Shown: positions 17,450-25,980 of the stretch, in pieces | How the letters are laid out: every line of letters starts with the position of its first letter | Position numbering within the stretch: position 1 is the stretch's first letter | DNA from: Pedobacter ureilyticus | GTDB taxonomy: Bacteria; Bacteroidota; Bacteroidia; Sphingobacteriales; Sphingobacteriaceae | Direction of reading: 5' to 3' | NCBI RefSeq assembly: GCF_005925345.1 | Contig: NZ_SSHJ01000002.1 | Location: 186,001-250,000 of the forward strand | Length of the DNA stretch: 64,000 nt | Translations under genes and position numbers: made by a program | The notes under the pieces: generated by a model | What the model was told of the DNA's origin: nothing | What the model saw: the letters and a program-made list of their open reading frames with translations, nothing else | Database searches by the model: none

Positions 17450-18094
17450 TTATGCTATATAAAAGGTTTCGGTAAGATAAAATACGGTATCGATAAAAAA
17501 TAATACATCATCATTTACCAATACATTTTCGTCATGCAAATCTTCAAAAATAATACCTAAACTTTTATTAATATAATCGTTATTCCTATTGTTTTCGAAC
17601 CCATTAAATAGCAAAAATTTCTTTACTTTGGAAAGGTCGGTATTGCCATTAGTTATAATAAATTCTTGTTTTACAACCGCATGTAAATCGTCGTTAATAA
17701 TTTTAAATCCCAGAAAATCGTATTTTGTAGTTGGGAAAAAATAATTATGGATCAACAAGCTATTAAAATAGTCTAACCAATACTCATAAAAAACTCCACT
17801 ATTTGTTTTTATAATGCTGAAGCCATCATAATGATAAACTCGCTGCTCTGCTCCAGCACTAATAAATTGATCCTCTGAAATTTCGTCTAAGTAGATTAAA
17901 TTTTCTTTTTCAGCGAAATGCATTAAAGCTAGTGCTTCTTCACTTTTGAGGAACTTTGGTTTTTTAGCATTGACGCTTGTTTCCGCATATCCTCTAAGGA
18001 AATTTTGGATTTTTTTGAGATCGTTTGTTTGGCCAAACGATCCATTTGAGAAAATGAGATGTCGTATTTCATTTTTTATATTTATCATTAACAA
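17450..18094 (-). CDS. Protein kinase-like protein (possible polyvalent-protein kinase family)
   Basis: 214 residues, cytoplasmic. No close family is certain, but the order of motifs is kinase-like. GAEQRVYHYDGFSIIK (81-96) resembles a nucleotide loop followed by a strand with Lys96. EDLHDENVLV (184-193) matches the catalytic loop HxDxxxxN pattern with Asp188 and Asn190. FFIDTVFYL (199-207) gives the metal-binding Asp202. The pattern fits the small Kinase-PolyVal group, known mostly from polyvalent proteins of mobile elements. It sits between porX (60 bases upstream) and tsaE (4 bases downstream) on the same strand. Substrate and activity are unknown. Confidence 0.6.
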   Translation of the reverse strand: MLMINIKNEIRHLIFSNGSFGQTNDLKKIQNFLRGYAETSVNAKKPKFLKSEEALALMHFAEKENLIYLDEISEDQFISAGAEQRVYHYDGFSIIKTNSGVFYEYWLDYFNSLLIHNYFFPTTKYDFLGFKIINDDLHAVVKQEFIITNGNTDLSKVKKFLLFNGFENNRNNDYINKSLGIIFEDLHDENVLVNDDVLFFIDTVFYLTETFYIA

Positions 18095-18153
18095 ATCATT
18101 GATACAAAGTTACATCTTAAATTTTACGAAGCAACAACATTGTCATCATTATA

Positions 18154-19707
18154 TTATTTATTACCATAAGTCACTATCGGGATAATCATTTCTTCCATAG
18201 AAATACCGCCATGCTGGAATGTTTCGTTATAATAATTCACAAACTGGTTATAGTTGTTCTGGTAAACGAAATACTGGTCTTCCTTTGCAAAAATATAATT
18301 AGAACTGATATTGATTTTTGGCAATTTCGCTTCGTGAGGGTTTTTAATCAGAAATACCTCTTTTGCATTGAAATTAAGGTTTTTGCCTTGTTTGTAACGC
18401 AGGTTGGTATTGGTACTTCTGTCGCCAATTACTTTGCTAGGATTTTTAACACGAATAGTGCCGTGATCTGTAGTGATTACTAATTTAACACGTTGTTGGG
18501 CTAATTTTTTAATCAACTCTAACAATGGCGAGTGTTCAAACCACGACAAGGTTAACGAACGATAAGCCGCATCATCATTGGCCAGTTCTCTAATCATTTG
18601 CATATCAGTTCTTGCGTGCGAAAGCATATCCACAAAGTTGAAAACAATAGCGTTTAGATCGTTGTGCATCAAGTTGTTAGCGTGGTCTAGCAAGTCTTTG
18701 CCTTGGTCAAAAGTGAGGATTTTATGATAGCTAAACTTGCAATCTTTTCTTAAGCTACGCTTAATCTGTTCACCCAAAAAAGTTTCCTCGTGCAGGTTTT
18801 TTCCGCCCTCATCATCATCGTTTTGCCAAAGAGATGGAAATTTTTTTTCCATATCTAGCGGTGTAAGGCCAGAAAAGATAGCGTTTCTAGCATATTGTGT
18901 TGCCGTTGGCAAAATACTGGAATAAGTATCTTCTTCTTCTAAACGGAAATGCTCAGCAATTAAGGGGTTAATGATCCTCCATTGATCGTACCTTAAATTA
19001 TCTATCAAAATGAAGAAAACAGGGGTGATGTCGTTAATTAACGGAAACACTTTCTTCTTGATCAGCTCATGTGAGAAAAGCGGTGCATCTGCACTTCCGT
19101 TAATCCAATCTATATAATTGTTTTCTACAAACTTTGAGTACTGCTTGTTCGCCTCGGCCTTTTGCATAGTTAAAATTTCATGCATTTGCGGATCATCCAG
19201 CTTCTCCAGCTCCAGTTCCCAGAAAATTAGCTTTTTATAGACATCTACCCATTCCTCATAAGTCAGTTTATCATTTAGGGTCATTCCAATGTTCCTAAAA
19301 TCTTGCTGATAAGCCGAGGATGTTTTTTCGCTTACCAAGCGTTTGTTATCAATCAGTCTTTTTATGGTCAATAAAACCTGTTTTGGGTTTACTGGCTTAA
19401 TTAGGTAATCGTCTATTTTAGAGCCAATGGCATCTTCCATTAAGTTTTCTTCTTCGCTTTTAGTGATAAGCACTACTGGCACATCAGAACGGATATTCTT
19501 AATCGCAGAGAGGGTTTCCAAACCCGTAAGGCCTGGCATATTTTCGTCTAAAAAGACCAAATCGAAATGTTCTTTTCCAAAAGCCTCTAAGGCATCGTTA
19601 CCATTTGTAAAAGTGCTAACGGCGTAGCCTTTTTCGTTCAGTAACAAAATGTGAGGTTTTAGTAGGTTAATTTCATCATCAGCCCATAATATCTTCGTTT
19701 CCTGCAT
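18154..19707 (-). CDS. porX: PorX, response regulator with PglZ phosphodiesterase domain
   Basis: 517 residues. The N-terminal receiver domain (1-120) has acidic pair Asp10/Asp11, phospho-acceptor Asp54 in FLDENMPG and Lys83. After a helical linker, a PglZ/alkaline-phosphatase-fold domain follows from about residue 210, with metal-binding segments ILIDNLRYDQ and TTDHGTI. This architecture and length match PorX of Porphyromonas and Flavobacterium, which with PorY controls type IX secretion; its PglZ domain cleaves nucleotide second messengers. A candidate T9SS cargo is encoded at 33357. No porY is visible here, which is normal because the pair is usually split. Confidence 0.94.
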   Translation of the reverse strand: MQETKILWADDEINLLKPHILLLNEKGYAVSTFTNGNDALEAFGKEHFDLVFLDENMPGLTGLETLSAIKNIRSDVPVVLITKSEEENLMEDAIGSKIDDYLIKPVNPKQVLLTIKRLIDNKRLVSEKTSSAYQQDFRNIGMTLNDKLTYEEWVDVYKKLIFWELELEKLDDPQMHEILTMQKAEANKQYSKFVENNYIDWINGSADAPLFSHELIKKKVFPLINDITPVFFILIDNLRYDQWRIINPLIAEHFRLEEEDTYSSILPTATQYARNAIFSGLTPLDMEKKFPSLWQNDDDEGGKNLHEETFLGEQIKRSLRKDCKFSYHKILTFDQGKDLLDHANNLMHNDLNAIVFNFVDMLSHARTDMQMIRELANDDAAYRSLTLSWFEHSPLLELIKKLAQQRVKLVITTDHGTIRVKNPSKVIGDRSTNTNLRYKQGKNLNFNAKEVFLIKNPHEAKLPKINISSNYIFAKEDQYFVYQNNYNQFVNYYNETFQHGGISMEEMIIPIVTYGNK

Positions 19708-19818
19708 TTTGTATCGTTTTTGTGTAATTTAAGAGATTAAAAAGCGCTTAGCTTTTCTACTGTCGATAAATTTAGCAATTTTTGTACCGCATATACTTTT
19801 TTTAACCCTTTTTAAGAT

Positions 19819-21042
19819 TTGAACAAAAAGAAAATCATTAACGACCCGGTTTATGGGTTCATCACTATACCTTCAGAACTTGTTTTTGACCTCATTTCTC
19901 ATCGTTATTTCCAACGTTTAAGGTACATTAAGCAGCTGGCAATGACGCACATTGTATACCCCGGAGCATTAAATACAAGGTTTCATCATGCGTTAGGGGC
20001 TATGCACTTGATGAGCTTGGCACTAGAGGTGTTAAAAAGTAAAGGACACCAAATTAGTGCAGAAGAAGAAGAAGCGGCAACAATAGCCATCTTACTTCAC
20101 GATATTGGCCATGGGCCATTTTCACATGCATTAGAACATACGTTAGCACAAGGAATTAAGCACGAAGATATTTCTTTGTTAATGATGGATAAGTTGAATG
20201 AAGAGTTTGGTGGTAGACTAACCTTGGCCATCCAAATTTTTAGAGGGAAATACCATCGGAAATTTTTCTGCCAATTGATTTCTGGTCAGGTAGATTTAGA
20301 CAGGATGGATTACCTAAATCGCGATAGCTTTTTTACCGGCGTTAGTGAAGGCGTAATCAGCTTTGATCGGATCATTAAAATGTTCAACATTGTTGATGAC
20401 CAATTGGTGGTTGAAGAAAAAGGAATTTACTCGGTAGAAAAGTTCTTGATTGCCCGAAGATTAATGTACTGGCAAGTTTACTTACATAAAACAGTGATCG
20501 CCGGAGAACAGCTTCTAGTAAAGATATTAGAGCGGGCAAAAGAGTTGGCTGCTAAAGGGATATTATTATTCGCAACACCTGCTTTGCAACATTTTCTTCA
20601 AAATGATATCAGTGAAGAACGTTTTTTTAAGGAAGAGATTCACTTACAGCAGTTCTCTAAGTTGGATGATCAGGATATTTACGCTTCGGTAAAAGTGTGG
20701 GAAGACAGTGAAGATTTTGTTTTATCGCAACTTTGCAAAATGTTAAATGCACGCAAGCTTTATAAGGTTGAAATTACCAACGAAGCGCCAAACGCAGAAC
20801 GATTGGCGCTTTTAAAGGCTCAAACGACAGAATTTTTAGGCATCGGTAGCGAAAACATACATTACTTCGTATTTACAGATAGCATTACCAATAGGGCTTA
20901 TAATGCAGAGAGTAGCAATATCAATATTTTAATGAAAAACGGAACATTGTCTGATATTGCAAAGGCATCAGATTTATCTAATCTAGAATCATTAGATAGA
21001 ACTGTTAAGAAACATATACTGTGCTACCTAAGAGGGATTTAG
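19819..21042 (+). CDS. HD-domain phosphohydrolase (dNTPase-like)
   Basis: 407 residues. It has the HD metal-binding set: RFHHALG (His56/His57), LLHDIGHGPFSH with His94-Asp95, and DLDRMDYLNRD near 165. This subfamily, often beginning NDPVYGF and continuing RLRYIKQLA, resembles SAMHD1-like dNTP triphosphohydrolases, though activity has rarely been shown. The start is TTG: an in-frame stop lies 6 bases before it, and the conserved NDPVYGF begins at residue 8, so no other start fits. It ends about 100 bases before lpxD, which has its own promoter. Confidence 0.9.
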   Translation: MNKKKIINDPVYGFITIPSELVFDLISHRYFQRLRYIKQLAMTHIVYPGALNTRFHHALGAMHLMSLALEVLKSKGHQISAEEEEAATIAILLHDIGHGPFSHALEHTLAQGIKHEDISLLMMDKLNEEFGGRLTLAIQIFRGKYHRKFFCQLISGQVDLDRMDYLNRDSFFTGVSEGVISFDRIIKMFNIVDDQLVVEEKGIYSVEKFLIARRLMYWQVYLHKTVIAGEQLLVKILERAKELAAKGILLFATPALQHFLQNDISEERFFKEEIHLQQFSKLDDQDIYASVKVWEDSEDFVLSQLCKMLNARKLYKVEITNEAPNAERLALLKAQTTEFLGIGSENIHYFVFTDSITNRAYNAESSNINILMKNGTLSDIAKASDLSNLESLDRTVKKHILCYLRGI

Positions 21043-21109
21043 CATTTTTTAACAAAATAATGAGACAAATTTGCCGTTAATTCGTCTTACTAATACCTAA
21101 GATTGATAA

Positions 21110-21140
21110 TTTGTTCATATCAATTTAACATTTAACTTTG
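21110..21140 (+). promoter_or_regulatory. Strong Bacteroidota promoter directly in front of lpxD
   Basis: TTTG at 21110-21113, a 19-base spacer, then TAACTTTG at 21133-21140: a full match to TTTG-N19-TAnnTTTG. The lpxD ATG follows only 4 bases later at 21145, so the transcript start would fall on or near the start codon. Confidence 0.75.
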
Positions 21141-21144
21141 TAAC

Positions 21145-22218
21145 ATGCAATTTACTGCCAAGCAGATAGGCGAATTTTTAAATGGAACTGTAGAAGGCGA
21201 TGAAAACGCTCAAGTGAGTACGCTTTCTAAGATAGAAGACGGCACTACTGGCGCACTTTGCTTTTTATCTAATCCAAAATACGAGAACTTTCTTTATACA
21301 ACTTCGGCTTCGGTAGTTATAGTAGCTAAAGATTTTGTACCAACCCAGCCAACAAAGGCAACATTGGTAAAGGTACAAGATCCCTACAGTGCATTTTCTG
21401 TACTGTTAGATAAGTACAATGAGGTAGCCAATATGAACAGCGAAGAAGTGGGAGTTCATAGTTCTTCTTTTGTTCATCCAACGGCTAACATAGGTAAAAA
21501 TGTATATATTGGCGCTTTTTGTTGTATCGAACAAAACGTGGTAATTGGCGATAATGCCAAAATTTACGCACAAACCTACATTGGCGCAGATAGCAAGATT
21601 GGCGCACAATGCACACTTTTTCCTGGTGTTAAATTGTACAAGCATACCATTGTTGGCGATAGGGTAACTGTACATTCTAATACTGTAATTGGCAGCGATG
21701 GATTTGGTTTCGCCCCGCAAAAAGATGGGTCTTACAATAAAATTCCGCAAATTGGAAACGTAGTAATAGAAGATGACGTGGAGATTGGAGCGAATACCAG
21801 TATAGATAGGGCAACAATGGGCTCTACTTTTGTGCGTAAAGGTGTTAAGCTAGATAATTTAATACAAATTGCCCACAATGTTGATGTTGGCGCCCATTCT
21901 GTAGTGGCTGCGCAAACGGGTATTTCGGGAAGTACCAAGCTAGGAGAAAACTCTGTAATTGGTGGTCAGGTTGGTATTGCAGGTCATCTTACTCTGGGTA
22001 AGAGAACACAAGTTGGTGCCCAGGCGGGTATCAATTTTAATACGGAAGAAAATAGACAATGGCATGGCAGTCCGGCGCAACCGTTAAAAGAATGGATGCG
22101 CTCTACCGTGATATTTAAAAAGTTGCCAGAAGTAGATAAGCGGGTAAGAGAGTTAGAAGCTCAAATAGCAGCGCTTACTGCTATGATAGAAAAAATGACA
22201 ACAACACAAACACAATAA
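21145..22218 (+). CDS. lpxD: UDP-3-O-(3-hydroxyacyl)glucosamine N-acyltransferase LpxD
   Basis: 357 residues. An N-terminal uridine-binding domain (to about 100; LCFLSNPKYENFLY) is followed by a left-handed beta helix built of hexapeptide repeats such as IGKNVYIGAF, and the active-site His segment QIAHNVDVG. A C-terminal helix (residues 325-350) is coiled-coil-like, as in trimeric LpxD. It transfers the second 3-hydroxyacyl chain from ACP in lipid A synthesis. It is the first gene of the lpxD-lpxC/fabZ-lpxA-ABC operon; its stop overlaps the next start by one base. Confidence 0.97.
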   Translation: MQFTAKQIGEFLNGTVEGDENAQVSTLSKIEDGTTGALCFLSNPKYENFLYTTSASVVIVAKDFVPTQPTKATLVKVQDPYSAFSVLLDKYNEVANMNSEEVGVHSSSFVHPTANIGKNVYIGAFCCIEQNVVIGDNAKIYAQTYIGADSKIGAQCTLFPGVKLYKHTIVGDRVTVHSNTVIGSDGFGFAPQKDGSYNKIPQIGNVVIEDDVEIGANTSIDRATMGSTFVRKGVKLDNLIQIAHNVDVGAHSVVAAQTGISGSTKLGENSVIGGQVGIAGHLTLGKRTQVGAQAGINFNTEENRQWHGSPAQPLKEWMRSTVIFKKLPEVDKRVRELEAQIAALTAMIEKMTTTQTQ

Positions 22219-23630
22219 TGAACGTTAAGCAGAAAACTATAAAAGGCGAGATATCGGTTCAGGGAGTTGGCTTACACACTGGAGCCAGTGTAACTTTAAC
22301 CTTTTGTCCGGCACCAGAAAATCACGGATTTAAATTTCAAAGGGTTGATTTGCCTGGCGAGCCGATTATCGATGCAGATTGTGATAATGTTACCGATACC
22401 GCAAGAGGTACAACCATTACGCAAAACGGCGCTAGTGTAAGCACAGTAGAGCATGTAATGGCCTCGTTGGTGGGTATGGATTTAGACAACGTACTGATAA
22501 AGGTTGATGGTCCGGAAACACCAATTATGGACGGAAGTTCTATTAAATTTATCGAAGTGTTAGAGCAGGTTGGATTGGCTTTGCAAAGTGCAGATAGAGA
22601 GTATTTTACCATTCCGCACAACATAACCTATACCGAGCCAGAAAGAAGCGTAGAAATTGTTGCAATGCCGTTAGACGATTATCGTTTTACCTGTATGATC
22701 GACTATAATTCACCTGTTTTAGGGAGCCAGCACGCTGGTATTACCACGATAGGCGAATTTAAAAAGGAAATTGCCTCTTGTAGAACTTTTTGTTTTCTAC
22801 ACGAATTGGAATATCAATTGCAGCACAACCTTATTAAAGGCGGAGATTTAAACAATGCCATTGTAATTGTAGATAAGGAAGTTACTAAAGATGAGCTACA
22901 GCATTTGGCCAAAATATTTAATAGAGAAGAAATTGATGTAGCTCCACAAGGGATCTTGAATAATATGGAGTTGCGTTACCAGAACGAGCCCGCACGTCAT
23001 AAGTTGTTAGATATGATTGGCGATTTGGCTTTGGTTGGCGTACACCTTAAAGGGCATATTATGGCCGCCAGGCCGGGGCATGCGGCCAACGTAGCATTCG
23101 CCAAAAAAATTAAAGCAGCAATAAAAAAAGAAAAGGGTAAAAAGAAAATCAATGTTTATGATGTAAATGCCAAGCCTCTATACGATGTGGTAGATATCAT
23201 GAAGATATTGCCTCACAGACAGCCTTTTTTGTTTTTAGACAAAGTATTAGAACTAAGCAAAACTCACGTAGTTGGCGTTAAAAATGTAACGATGAACGAG
23301 GAGTTTTTTAAAGGACATTTTCCGGGTGCGCCAGTTTTTCCGGGCGTAATTCAAATTGAAGCAATGGCACAAACAGGTGGCGTTTTAGTATTGAGTACGG
23401 TGCCAGATCCGGAGAATTATTTAACCTATTTTCTTAAAATAGATAATGTACGCTTTAGATCGCAAGTACTGCCTGGAGATACCATTGTTTTTAGATGTGA
23501 TTTAGTAGAGCCTATTAGAAGGGGCATTGCCCAAATGAAAGGCGTAGGCATGGTTGGAGAGAGAGTTGCTGTTGAAGCAGAAATGATGGCCCAAATTGTA
23601 AAAGTAAAAGATAGCGATAGTACAAAATGA
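22218..23630 (+). CDS. lpxC: Bifunctional UDP-3-O-acyl-GlcNAc deacetylase / 3-hydroxyacyl-ACP dehydratase (LpxC-FabZ)
   Basis: 470 residues in two fused enzymes. LpxC occupies about 1-305: VEHVMASLVG gives the first zinc His, and HLKGHIMAARPGH the later His/Asp region. FabZ occupies about 320-460: ILPHRQPFLFLDKVLEL and GHFPGAPVFPGVIQIEAMAQ with the catalytic His and Glu of the hotdog dehydratase. The fusion is normal in Bacteroidota. LpxC performs the committed step of lipid A synthesis and FabZ makes trans-2-enoyl-ACP for fatty acids. The two activities draw on the same 3-hydroxyacyl-ACP pool. It overlaps lpxD by 1 base and lpxA by 4. Confidence 0.97.
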   Translation: MNVKQKTIKGEISVQGVGLHTGASVTLTFCPAPENHGFKFQRVDLPGEPIIDADCDNVTDTARGTTITQNGASVSTVEHVMASLVGMDLDNVLIKVDGPETPIMDGSSIKFIEVLEQVGLALQSADREYFTIPHNITYTEPERSVEIVAMPLDDYRFTCMIDYNSPVLGSQHAGITTIGEFKKEIASCRTFCFLHELEYQLQHNLIKGGDLNNAIVIVDKEVTKDELQHLAKIFNREEIDVAPQGILNNMELRYQNEPARHKLLDMIGDLALVGVHLKGHIMAARPGHAANVAFAKKIKAAIKKEKGKKKINVYDVNAKPLYDVVDIMKILPHRQPFLFLDKVLELSKTHVVGVKNVTMNEEFFKGHFPGAPVFPGVIQIEAMAQTGGVLVLSTVPDPENYLTYFLKIDNVRFRSQVLPGDTIVFRCDLVEPIRRGIAQMKGVGMVGERVAVEAEMMAQIVKVKDSDSTK

Positions 23631-24412
23631 TACAACCCCTAGCATATATACACCCGCAAGCAAAAATTGCTGATAACGTTGTTGTAGAGCCGTTTGCGGT
23701 AATACATAAAGACGTAGAAATAGGCGAGGGCACCTGGATTGGCTCTAACGTGGTCATCATGGATGGTGCACGTATCGGAAAAAACTGTCGCATATTTCCT
23801 GGTTCGGTAATTTCTGGTGTGCCGCAAGACCTAAAGTTTGCCGGCGAGGTAACTACCGCAGAAATTGGAGATAATACCACCATTCGCGAGTGCGTAACTA
23901 TTAACAGAGGAACCAAAGATAAGTGGAAAACCGTGGTAGGTAGCAATTGCCTAATCCAGGCTTATTCGCATATCGCACATGATTGCCAAGTGGGCAACTA
24001 CTGTATTTTTTCTAACAGTACCACCTTGGCAGGCCACATCACTATCGGCGATTATGTAGTTTTAGCAGGTTTGGTCGCTATTCATCAATTTGTTAAGGTG
24101 GGTTCGCACGCTTTTGTTACTGGCGGTTCATTGGTACGTAAAGATGTGCCGCCTTACGTTAAGGCAGCAAGAGAGCCACTTTCTTATGTGGGGATCAACT
24201 CTGTTGGTTTGCGCCGTAGAGGCTTTTCTTCCGAGCAAATCAATGAAATACAAGAAGTTTACCGTATTCTTTTTGTGAAAAATAATAATGTAACCAAAGC
24301 ATTGGATACCATAGAGGCCGAGTTTCAGCCAACAGAAATTAGAGACGAGATAGTAGATTTTATACGCAACTCTAACCGAGGCGTAATGAGAGGTTTTGGC
24401 TCTGGTGGCTAG
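23627..24412 (+). CDS. lpxA: Acyl-ACP--UDP-N-acetylglucosamine O-acyltransferase LpxA
   Basis: 261 residues, the standard LpxA length. Hexapeptide repeats fill the first 190 residues, with the signature QAYSHIAHDCQVGN carrying the catalytic His, and HQFVKVGSHAFVTGG further on. The C-terminal 70 residues are helical (NSVGLRRRGFSSEQINEI), as in LpxA. It catalyses the first acylation of UDP-GlcNAc. The ATGA overlap with lpxC/fabZ indicates translational coupling. The ABC ATPase gene begins 6 bases after its stop. Confidence 0.97.
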   Translation: MIQPLAYIHPQAKIADNVVVEPFAVIHKDVEIGEGTWIGSNVVIMDGARIGKNCRIFPGSVISGVPQDLKFAGEVTTAEIGDNTTIRECVTINRGTKDKWKTVVGSNCLIQAYSHIAHDCQVGNYCIFSNSTTLAGHITIGDYVVLAGLVAIHQFVKVGSHAFVTGGSLVRKDVPPYVKAAREPLSYVGINSVGLRRRGFSSEQINEIQEVYRILFVKNNNVTKALDTIEAEFQPTEIRDEIVDFIRNSNRGVMRGFGSGG

Positions 24413-24418
24413 AGAGAT

Positions 24419-25036
24419 ATGCAGATTATCCTTGAGAATTTAGGTAGACGATTCAACAAAGAATGGATCTTTAAAGAGATCAACTATGTTTTTTCTCAAG
24501 GGCAACAATATGCGATATTGGGCCCAAATGGTTCCGGAAAATCTACGTTGCTAAGTGTTTTGCTTGGCAATTTAACACCATCAGAAGGGCGCATCATCTA
24601 CAAAGGGCAAGAAGAAATCCTCCCCGAAAACATCTTTAATTATGTTAGCCTAGCTGCGCCTTATTTAGATTTAATAGATGAATTTACGCTGCAAGAAACC
24701 ATTGCATTTCACTTTGAGTTTAAACGGTATCAACATGGTCTTGATGCTGCTGCGGTATTAGATTTGTTGGCATTAAGCAAAGCTGAAGACAAGCCCTTGA
24801 AATACTTTTCATCAGGCATGAAGCAAAGAACCAAGCTTGCCCTGGCTTTTTGTGCCGATACACCGATTTTAGTTTTAGATGAGCCTACATCAAACTTAGA
24901 TACACAAGGCACAGATTGGTATTTGAATTTAGTAGAGAAATTTGCGAAAGATCGACTGGTTTTAGTAGGTTCAAATCAGGCTTATGAGTACCAATTCTGC
25001 CCACATCAATTAAATATTTTATCATATAAAAAGTAA
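24419..25036 (+). CDS. ABC transporter ATP-binding protein
   Basis: 205 residues, a single nucleotide-binding domain. Walker A is GPNGSGKST (35-43), the signature is YFSSGMKQR (near 137), and Walker B is ILVLDEPTSNLD; no membrane segments. The permease partner is not in the window. The position directly behind lpxA recurs in Bacteroidota and suggests a role linked to the envelope, such as export of an envelope component, but the substrate is unknown. It has the short form typical of ATPases paired with a separate membrane subunit. Confidence 0.92.
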   Translation: MQIILENLGRRFNKEWIFKEINYVFSQGQQYAILGPNGSGKSTLLSVLLGNLTPSEGRIIYKGQEEILPENIFNYVSLAAPYLDLIDEFTLQETIAFHFEFKRYQHGLDAAAVLDLLALSKAEDKPLKYFSSGMKQRTKLALAFCADTPILVLDEPTSNLDTQGTDWYLNLVEKFAKDRLVLVGSNQAYEYQFCPHQLNILSYKK

Positions 25037-25112
25037 AATTTATATGATAAATGGGCCAAAAAGCAGGTTTAAACCCGTCTAAAGCACTTTAAAAAAATAT
25101 TTTAAAATTGCT

Positions 25113-25144
25113 ATTGTGAGATTGAAAAATAGTATATACCTTTG
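25113..25144 (+). promoter_or_regulatory. Promoter of the 36-residue micro-ORF
   Basis: ATTG at 25113-25116, a 20-base spacer, and TACCTTTG at 25137-25144, a full TAnnTTTG match. The expected transcript start is around 25150, 15 bases before the ATG of the micro-ORF. Confidence 0.65.
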
Positions 25145-25164
25145 CGCCACGAAATACGGACGAG

Positions 25165-25275
25165 ATGTCAGCGTTTAAAAATCGGGAAAATACCAGAGGT
25201 ATTGGATATAAAAAAGAAATAAAAGTGCCAAAGTTTACGTTTAATACGAGAGCGGCGGTTACATATAAAGAGTAA
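25165..25275 (+). CDS. Candidate microprotein of 36 residues
   Basis: An ATG-TAA frame with sequence beginning MSAFKNRENTRGIGYKKE and ending AAVTYKE. It is basic (many Lys/Arg, few acids), has no hydrophobic segment, and so is probably cytoplasmic and possibly nucleic-acid binding. Support comes from its framing: a full promoter match at 25113-25144 and a strong terminator at 25316-25350 make a self-contained unit of about 200 bases that holds no other gene. I see no clear Shine-Dalgarno, which is normal for the phylum. I do not recognise the family. The alternative is a non-coding RNA with a chance ORF. Confidence 0.5.
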   Translation: MSAFKNRENTRGIGYKKEIKVPKFTFNTRAAVTYKE

Positions 25276-25315
25276 AATAAATTTTCATAGTTTAGTTTTA
25301 GGTTTAGGTTGATTG

Positions 25316-25350
25316 TGGCTTCGGAGTGGTTCCCGAAGCCATCTTTTTTT
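25316..25350 (+). terminator. Terminator of the micro-ORF unit, before efp
   Basis: A 9-bp stem (TGGCTTCGG, 25316-25324, with CCGAAGCCA, 25333-25341) with an 8-base loop, followed by a T run. It lies 70 bases ahead of efp, so it closes the short upstream unit. Confidence 0.88.
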
Positions 25351-25381
25351 GCACTAAATTTTAAAAATTGTTTTTACCTTG
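25348..25381 (+). promoter_or_regulatory. Candidate efp promoter
   Basis: TTTG at 25348-25351 and TACCTTG at 25375-25381 with a 23-base spacer, a little longer than usual. The 13-mer TACCTTGCAGCTT at the -7 position is identical to the one in front of the cold-shock gene. Confidence 0.4.
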
Positions 25382-25419
25382 CAGCTTCAAAAATTATAAG
25401 TAATAAAGTATATATAGTA

Positions 25420-25980
25420 ATGGCAAAAGCATCAGAAATAAAAACAGGAAATATCCTTCGCGTAAATAACGAGTTGGTTACTGTTGATGAGTGGAATCAC
25501 CGTACACCAGGTAAAGGCGGCGCTTTTTATACTGGAAAATTTCGTAACATTAAAACAGGTAGATTGGTAGAAGCTCGTATGAACACCGATGAAGCGGTAG
25601 AAATTTGTAGAGTAGAAACCAACGACTACCAATATTTGTATGAAGAGGGCGACGCTTTAGTAGTAATGGACAACAATACTTACGAGCAATTTAACGTTTC
25701 GAAGTCGCTTTTTGGCAATGCCATTAAATTTTTGAAAGAAGGCATGAATGTAATTGTTTCCATAGAAAGTGAAGAGCCTATTATGGCGCAATTGCCAAAC
25801 TTTGCAGAGTTTGAAATTACTTATTCGGAGCCTGCTGTAAAAGGAGATACTTCTACCAATGCCTTAAAAGCGGCAACACTTGAAAACGGAGTAGAGGTTA
25901 AAGTTCCTTTGTTTGTAAACCAGGGCGATAAAATCAAAGTTGATACGCGTACAGGCGAATATGTAGAACGTGTAAAATAG
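25420..25980 (+). CDS. efp: Elongation factor P
   Basis: 186 residues with the three-domain EF-P fold: an N-terminal KOW-like domain beginning MAKASEIKTGNIL, then two OB domains (ending GEYVERVK). The tip loop RTPGKGGAF carries Lys32, the residue modified in many species. EF-P relieves ribosome stalling at polyproline. The frame is open further upstream to 25309, but the family start is the ATG at 25420, the upstream part overlaps the terminator, and the conserved N-terminus begins here. Single gene with its own promoter. Confidence 0.97.
   Translation: MAKASEIKTGNILRVNNELVTVDEWNHRTPGKGGAFYTGKFRNIKTGRLVEARMNTDEAVEICRVETNDYQYLYEEGDALVVMDNNTYEQFNVSKSLFGNAIKFLKEGMNVIVSIESEEPIMAQLPNFAEFEITYSEPAVKGDTSTNALKAATLENGVEVKVPLFVNQGDKIKVDTRTGEYVERVK

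Noticed and set aside
25309..25419. Longer start for efp at 25309
   Set aside because: The extra residues are not family-like and the DNA there is a terminator and spacer.
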